From Aradus depressus (taxonomy: Eukaryota; Arthropoda; Insecta; Hemiptera; Aradidae): a stretch of DNA of 64,000 nt. The position numbers were made by a program, and so were the translations under genes. Each line of letters opens with the position of its first letter. The stretch's first letter is position 1. The notes below the pieces were generated by a model, which was not told where the DNA came from, made no database searches, and was given only the letters and a program-made list of their open reading frames with translations. This document shows, one piece after another, positions 59,641 through 64,000 of this stretch. The stretch is from the NCBI GenBank assembly GCA_963662175.1, contig OY759218.1, positions 22,714,051-22,778,050 on the forward strand, written 5' to 3'.

Positions 59641-61986
59641 TAATAAATTATAAATGAATGTATAAAAATGTCTAAATAAATAAAAATATATAAATGAATA
59701 AATAAAACAATAACGTACATTGGACTGACCTTTAAGATGTGGAGGAACTCTGCCCAAAATATAAAAGTGAAAGATTTGTACCAAATAATGTTTTTGGATA
59801 TGAAACACGATTCTTTATTGGGATTATATTATTCTTTTTTTATTCTTGAATAGGATTCGAACGCGAGATATGAGGAGAAAAGTCAAAGTTCCCCGGGCAA
59901 CGCCGGGTATTACTGCTAGTAATATAATATAACTATTTTATAGTTTGAACGTTAGTCACGAAGCACACCGTGTTTATCTGCTCATTTCTTAATATAATAA
60001 AATACCATATAAAATGTAATGGTTATAAATTGTTTATTTTGTCACTTTGTTTTGATATTGATTAATCAAATATAGTTTGCAAGTCCTCTCCCTATTCCGA
60101 AATGTATAATGGTTTTTTTTTCCTCATCCAGATATGTTACACTTTCCCACATTTTATTTTGTAAAGAAAAAAAAAATGATAACCACCGGTAACATATCAT
60201 TAAATGTTATTTCAAAAATTAAAATAAAGAAACAAATATAGGTTCGTTGAAGTGCCGCTAGGAGCGCCACTGATCAACTCAAGTTAGCCTCAAACTACCC
60301 AACTGAAGATCTTGATGCATTCGTTTTTGAAATTTAGGTAACAATGAATGTAAGAATGAGATTTTAGTGTCATGAAATTAAAAATTATTACAATGGAGTT
60401 GAGTACAATCGTTGACATTATAAAAAGTACATCAAATATAAATTTAAAGCTAAAATCTTAATAATTACATCGAACACTAATGCTACTAAGAAATAAATAA
60501 TTAATCACATGAAATAATCGGTACATAATTTTAAAAAAGTAAGTAATTATATGCAGTAGTAGTGAAACAATAGCATACCTAAGCGTTAATTTATAGAGAA
60601 AGATTGATAGAGTCTACAGTGTTAGAGAGGTGAAATAAATAAAACTTGTTTATTTATGGTATTCTCTAATTTCACTATGGTACATAATTTTAAAAAAGTA
60701 AGTAGTTATATGCAGTAGTAATGAAACAATAGCATACCTAAGCGTTAATTTATAAAGAAAGATTGATAGAGTCGACAGTGTCTTTTCAATGTGTGAAGGA
60801 AGTCGAGATTCTGTCTTGTATATAAAGATCTCAGTATTTGACGAGCGTTTCGGAAACTAATTATTCTCATCTTCAGGGCCTAACAGAATATAACAAACAA
60901 ATTAGATTGTTTTGGACGGAATATAAGGTAACAAGAAAAACATACAATTAAAAGAGAGAGAGAGAAAAACAAAAGTTAATACAGTAGAACCTCTATAAGT
61001 CCTACATATAAAGATAGTGATAGGTCTTTAACGGATGAAAGGATTGTCATGGAAGTTTATATGTAGTTTTCTTAAAGGCCAAATTGAAAAATATGCTACG
61101 TGACATCTCAACATTTTGAACTTTCTTTAGAGCCTGTATTGACACATATACATTAACATGGAGTTCATATATGCTAGAATTGAGTAAAGATATGACAATG
61201 AAACTAAATTTGACTAAAACAACATAATAACTTTATTTATTTATAAGTTGAGAAAAGAAGAACTTTATTTATAAGTCATTTTGTTGTTTTAGTCACATTT
61301 AGTTTTATTATCATATCTTTACTAAATTCTAGCATATATAAACTCACTGATAATGTATATTTGTTATAACAGGTCTTGAAGAAGGCAGACTCAGTGCCGA
61401 AAGGTTGGCAGGATTTCTACAACTTTTTTTTTATCGACTACAAGCCTCATCTCTTCACCTTCCTATTACATCATTGGTCAATTCATCCCAAAATTCAACT
61501 ATTAGATTAAATCGCTTACTACGAGTGCTCCTTTCGTCTCACTGACATGAGTCCGATTACTGTGGGTGTCCTAAATTTTGCCTACCCTAAATTTTTATTC
61601 AACTAGGGTAGGCGTGTATAAAGAGTACCTGACATCGTACAGGCTCGGAACCATAGCTTAACGTCTCATCCGAAGGATGGCATGCTTAAGATTTTTTCAT
61701 TTTAGATAAAAAACTTAAGGGGTTCGGCCGGGTTCAGAAGCCGCGATCTTGAGCTCAAGAGGCTGATTACTTATACTACAGAACCTCGACTTCCCTCAAC
61801 ATAGTATGGTAAAGTATATCCTAAATAGATTTAATAAAAAATTTGTAAAAACAAAAGTTACAAAATAAATTATATCAATTACAATATAATGGTAAAATAT
61901 TAAGCCAAATTCAATACATACAATGAAAATATTTTATTTATACAAATGGAAAAATACATTAGCTTCTATTACTTACATCATGCTTT

Positions 61987-62032
<46 letters not shown>

Positions 62033-62274
62033 AGTTATATCCACCTTTTTTGCCAATTTACTTGAAATTAAAGGTGAGGTCAGCTTAAGATAAGCTGCCC
62101 TCCCAGGGACTCTCTTCCCACAGATTCATTCTATCCTCAGTGCTCGTACCGATCAGATCGTTTTTGTTCATAGTACCTTTGTTACTTTTTATAATTAGAG
62201 CAATTAGTGTATTTTGTAATCTAAATAATAAAGTTCTTTTTAAAAACGGACTTTGTGGTGGTTGAACTTTAACT

Positions 62275-62305
<31 letters not shown>

Positions 62306-62952
62306 CATAATTACACTAAACTCTCGATTATCCCAGGGCGGTTTATCCGCGGTGCCTGTAGGAGGCATTTTTATAAAAAAGGAAGGTTTTGAAACCTACA
62401 TGACATTGATTGAGTTTTGTTATCAGGTACGTCCTTTTATTGTATAATAAACTTATTCAAAGCACTACTTGTGTGGTTTTTTTTAGTGCCTTCGGCCTTT
62501 GTTTAGCCATTAGCGGCAATTTTGCGGCTTATCCGCGGTATCCACGCCAGTCAATCCCGCGGATAATCGGGAGTTTACTGTATATATAATTCATCCTAAT
62601 GTTAAGACGAAAGTGAACCCTCACTTCGCATAGTGCCTCGTTCACTCGTTATTAAGTCGGAAGTGTAATGTCGCCTGGTGCAATTTTTCATTTCATTATT
62701 TTAGGGTTGAAGTAAAAGAAGCAAATGTGTGAGTGACTCGGTATTTACGAGAATTGATGTGTAAACATTTGCTTTAGTTTCAAAAACTTGCTGTCATGCA
62801 CTGATTTTATTTAAAATTTGTTTTATAAAAGATAAAAAATGTATTAAAGTTACCAACTTTTATAAAATTTTGGATTTTGAGCTTAATTTTTAATCCTTCT
62901 GGATATATATATATACTTGTTAAAGACTTTTAGATATGCCGAATGTGAACTG
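59641..62952. repeat. 3.3-kb tandem repeat, copy 2
   Basis: Nearly identical to copy 1 over its whole length. Differences seen are mostly a few substitutions, one or two bases in homopolymers, GA and TA tract lengths (for example the TA tract at 62276-62302 is shorter). It carries its own Helitron tail (CTAG at 59916-59919), direct repeats (about 60520-60781), motifs (60846-60880 and 61371-61410), foldback (61133-61373), TA tracts (61990-62032) and MITE (62314-62580). No genes. Confidence 0.95.
62314..62580. mobile_element. Short pogo/Tigger-like MITE in tandem copy 2
   Basis: Same 267-bp element as 59002-59268, with TA on both sides. It came by duplication of the 3.3-kb unit, not by a separate insertion. 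Confidence 0.85.
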
Positions 62953-64000
62953 TAATAAATTATAAATGAATGTATAAAAATGTCTAAATAAATAAAAATA
63001 TATAAATGAATAAATAAAACAATAACGTACATTGGACTGACCTTTAAGATGTGGAGGAACTCTGCCCAAAATATAAAAGTGAAAGATTTGTACCAAATAA
63101 TGTTTTTGGATATGAAACACGATTCTTTATTGGGATTATATTATTCTTTTTTTATTCTTGAATAGGATTCGAACGCGAGATATGAGGAGAAAAGTCAAAG
63201 TTCCCCGGGCAACGCCGGGTATTACTGCTAGTAATATAATATAACTATTTTATAGTTTGAACGTTAGTCACGAAGCACACCGTGTTTATCTGCTCATTTC
63301 TTAATATAATAAAATACCATATAAAATGTAATGGTTATAAATTGTTTATTTTGTCACTTTGTTTTGATATTGATTAATCAAATATAGTTTGCAAGTCCTC
63401 TCCCTATTCCGAAATGTATAATGGTTTTTTTTTTCCTCATCCAGATATGTTACACTTTCCCACATTTTATTTTGAAAAAAAAAAAAATGTTTACCACCGT
63501 TAACACATCATTAAATTTTATTTCAAAAATTAAAATAAAGAAACAAATAGAGGTTCGATGAAGTGCCGCTAGGAGCGCCACTGATCAACTCAACTTAGCC
63601 CCAAACTACTCAACTGAAGATCTTGATGCATTCGTTCTTGAAATTTAGGTAACAATGAATGTAAGAATGAGATTTTAGTGTCATGAAATTAAAAATTATT
63701 ACAATGGAGTTGAGTACAATCGTTGACATTATAAAAAGTACATCAAATATAAATTTAAAGCTAAAATCTTAATAATTACATCGAACACTAATGCTACTAA
63801 GAAATAAATAATTAATCACATGAAATAATCGGTACATAATTTTAAAAAAGTAAGTAATTATATGCAGTAGTAGTGAAACAATAGCATACCTAAGCGTTAA
63901 TTTATAGAGAAAGATTGATAGAGTCTACAGTGTTAGAGAGGTGAAATAAATAAAACTTGTTTATTTATGGTATTCTCTAATTTCACTATGGTACATAATT
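62953..64000. repeat. 3.3-kb tandem repeat, copy 3 (cut by window end)
   Basis: Homologous to the first 1048 bp of the unit, including the Helitron tail (CTAG at 63228-63231). Mostly identical to copy 2, but 63470-63625 has clustered differences: TGTTTACCACCGTTAACACATC for TGATAACCACCGGTAACATATC-type sequence (short by a few bases), and CTTAGCCCCAAACTACTC for GTTAGCCTCAAACTACCC. Confidence 0.92.

Noticed and set aside
56230..63120. 85- and 66-codon minus frames (MFHIQKHYLVQIF...) repeated in the 3.3-kb units
   Set aside because: Lie in the AT-rich piece before the Helitron tail, differ at the C-terminus only by copy breakpoints, and have no motif.

Overview
The window is eukaryotic nuclear DNA with the look of arthropod, most likely insect, heterochromatin. 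It is AT-rich. Its only recognisable coding sequences are decayed transposon fragments (Jockey-type LINE, piggyBac, hAT, pogo/Tigger and probably PIF/Harbinger), together with a tRNA-derived SINE, Helitron-type ends and many palindromic foldback elements. I found no intact host gene, rRNA, functional tRNA or CRISPR array. The species cannot be named from the sequence alone.

Region 1 (1-39069) is an uninterrupted satellite array: 65 complete monomers of 591-618 bp plus a truncated 66th, all head-to-tail in one orientation. Each monomer carries a variable GT microsatellite, a CACGTG palindrome and a conserved dyad. Linked variants define monomer classes, and these are arranged in higher-order repeats (an approximate dimer, a trimer of 1782 bp and an 8-mer of 4770 bp) and in a longer duplicated block. 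Some monomers are recombinants between classes. The array ends abruptly at about 39069.

Region 2 (39070-54166) is a transposon graveyard. In order it holds a deleted pogo element keeping part of a CENP-B/pogo-type DNA-binding domain, a hAT-like MITE, a tandem duplication whose first copy only contains a SINE, a foldback element with a pogo MITE inserted in it, a Helitron 3' end, a piggyBac remnant, two Jockey reverse-transcriptase fragments beside a near-perfect 85-bp-arm hairpin, a probable Harbinger 5' end fused to a hAT transposase fragment, and an oppositely oriented hAT C-terminal fragment.

Region 3 (54167-56598) has seven copies of a 143-bp tandem repeat, then a Helitron-like non-autonomous element that carries a 33-bp minisatellite and ends in hairpin-CTAG-T. 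Region 4 (56321-64000) is a recent 3.3-kb tandem repeat, two full copies and one partial, whose unit starts inside the Helitron-like element.

The genes do not form a pathway. What unites the window is repeated amplification: unequal exchange in the satellite, segmental tandem duplication, and nested insertion of DNA elements. The observations most worth checking are the higher-order satellite structure, a recurring CTGAWGA-stem-GAAAC motif with a hammerhead-like core, and the long hairpin at 50162-50355. All family names rest on motifs read by eye; no database search was possible.
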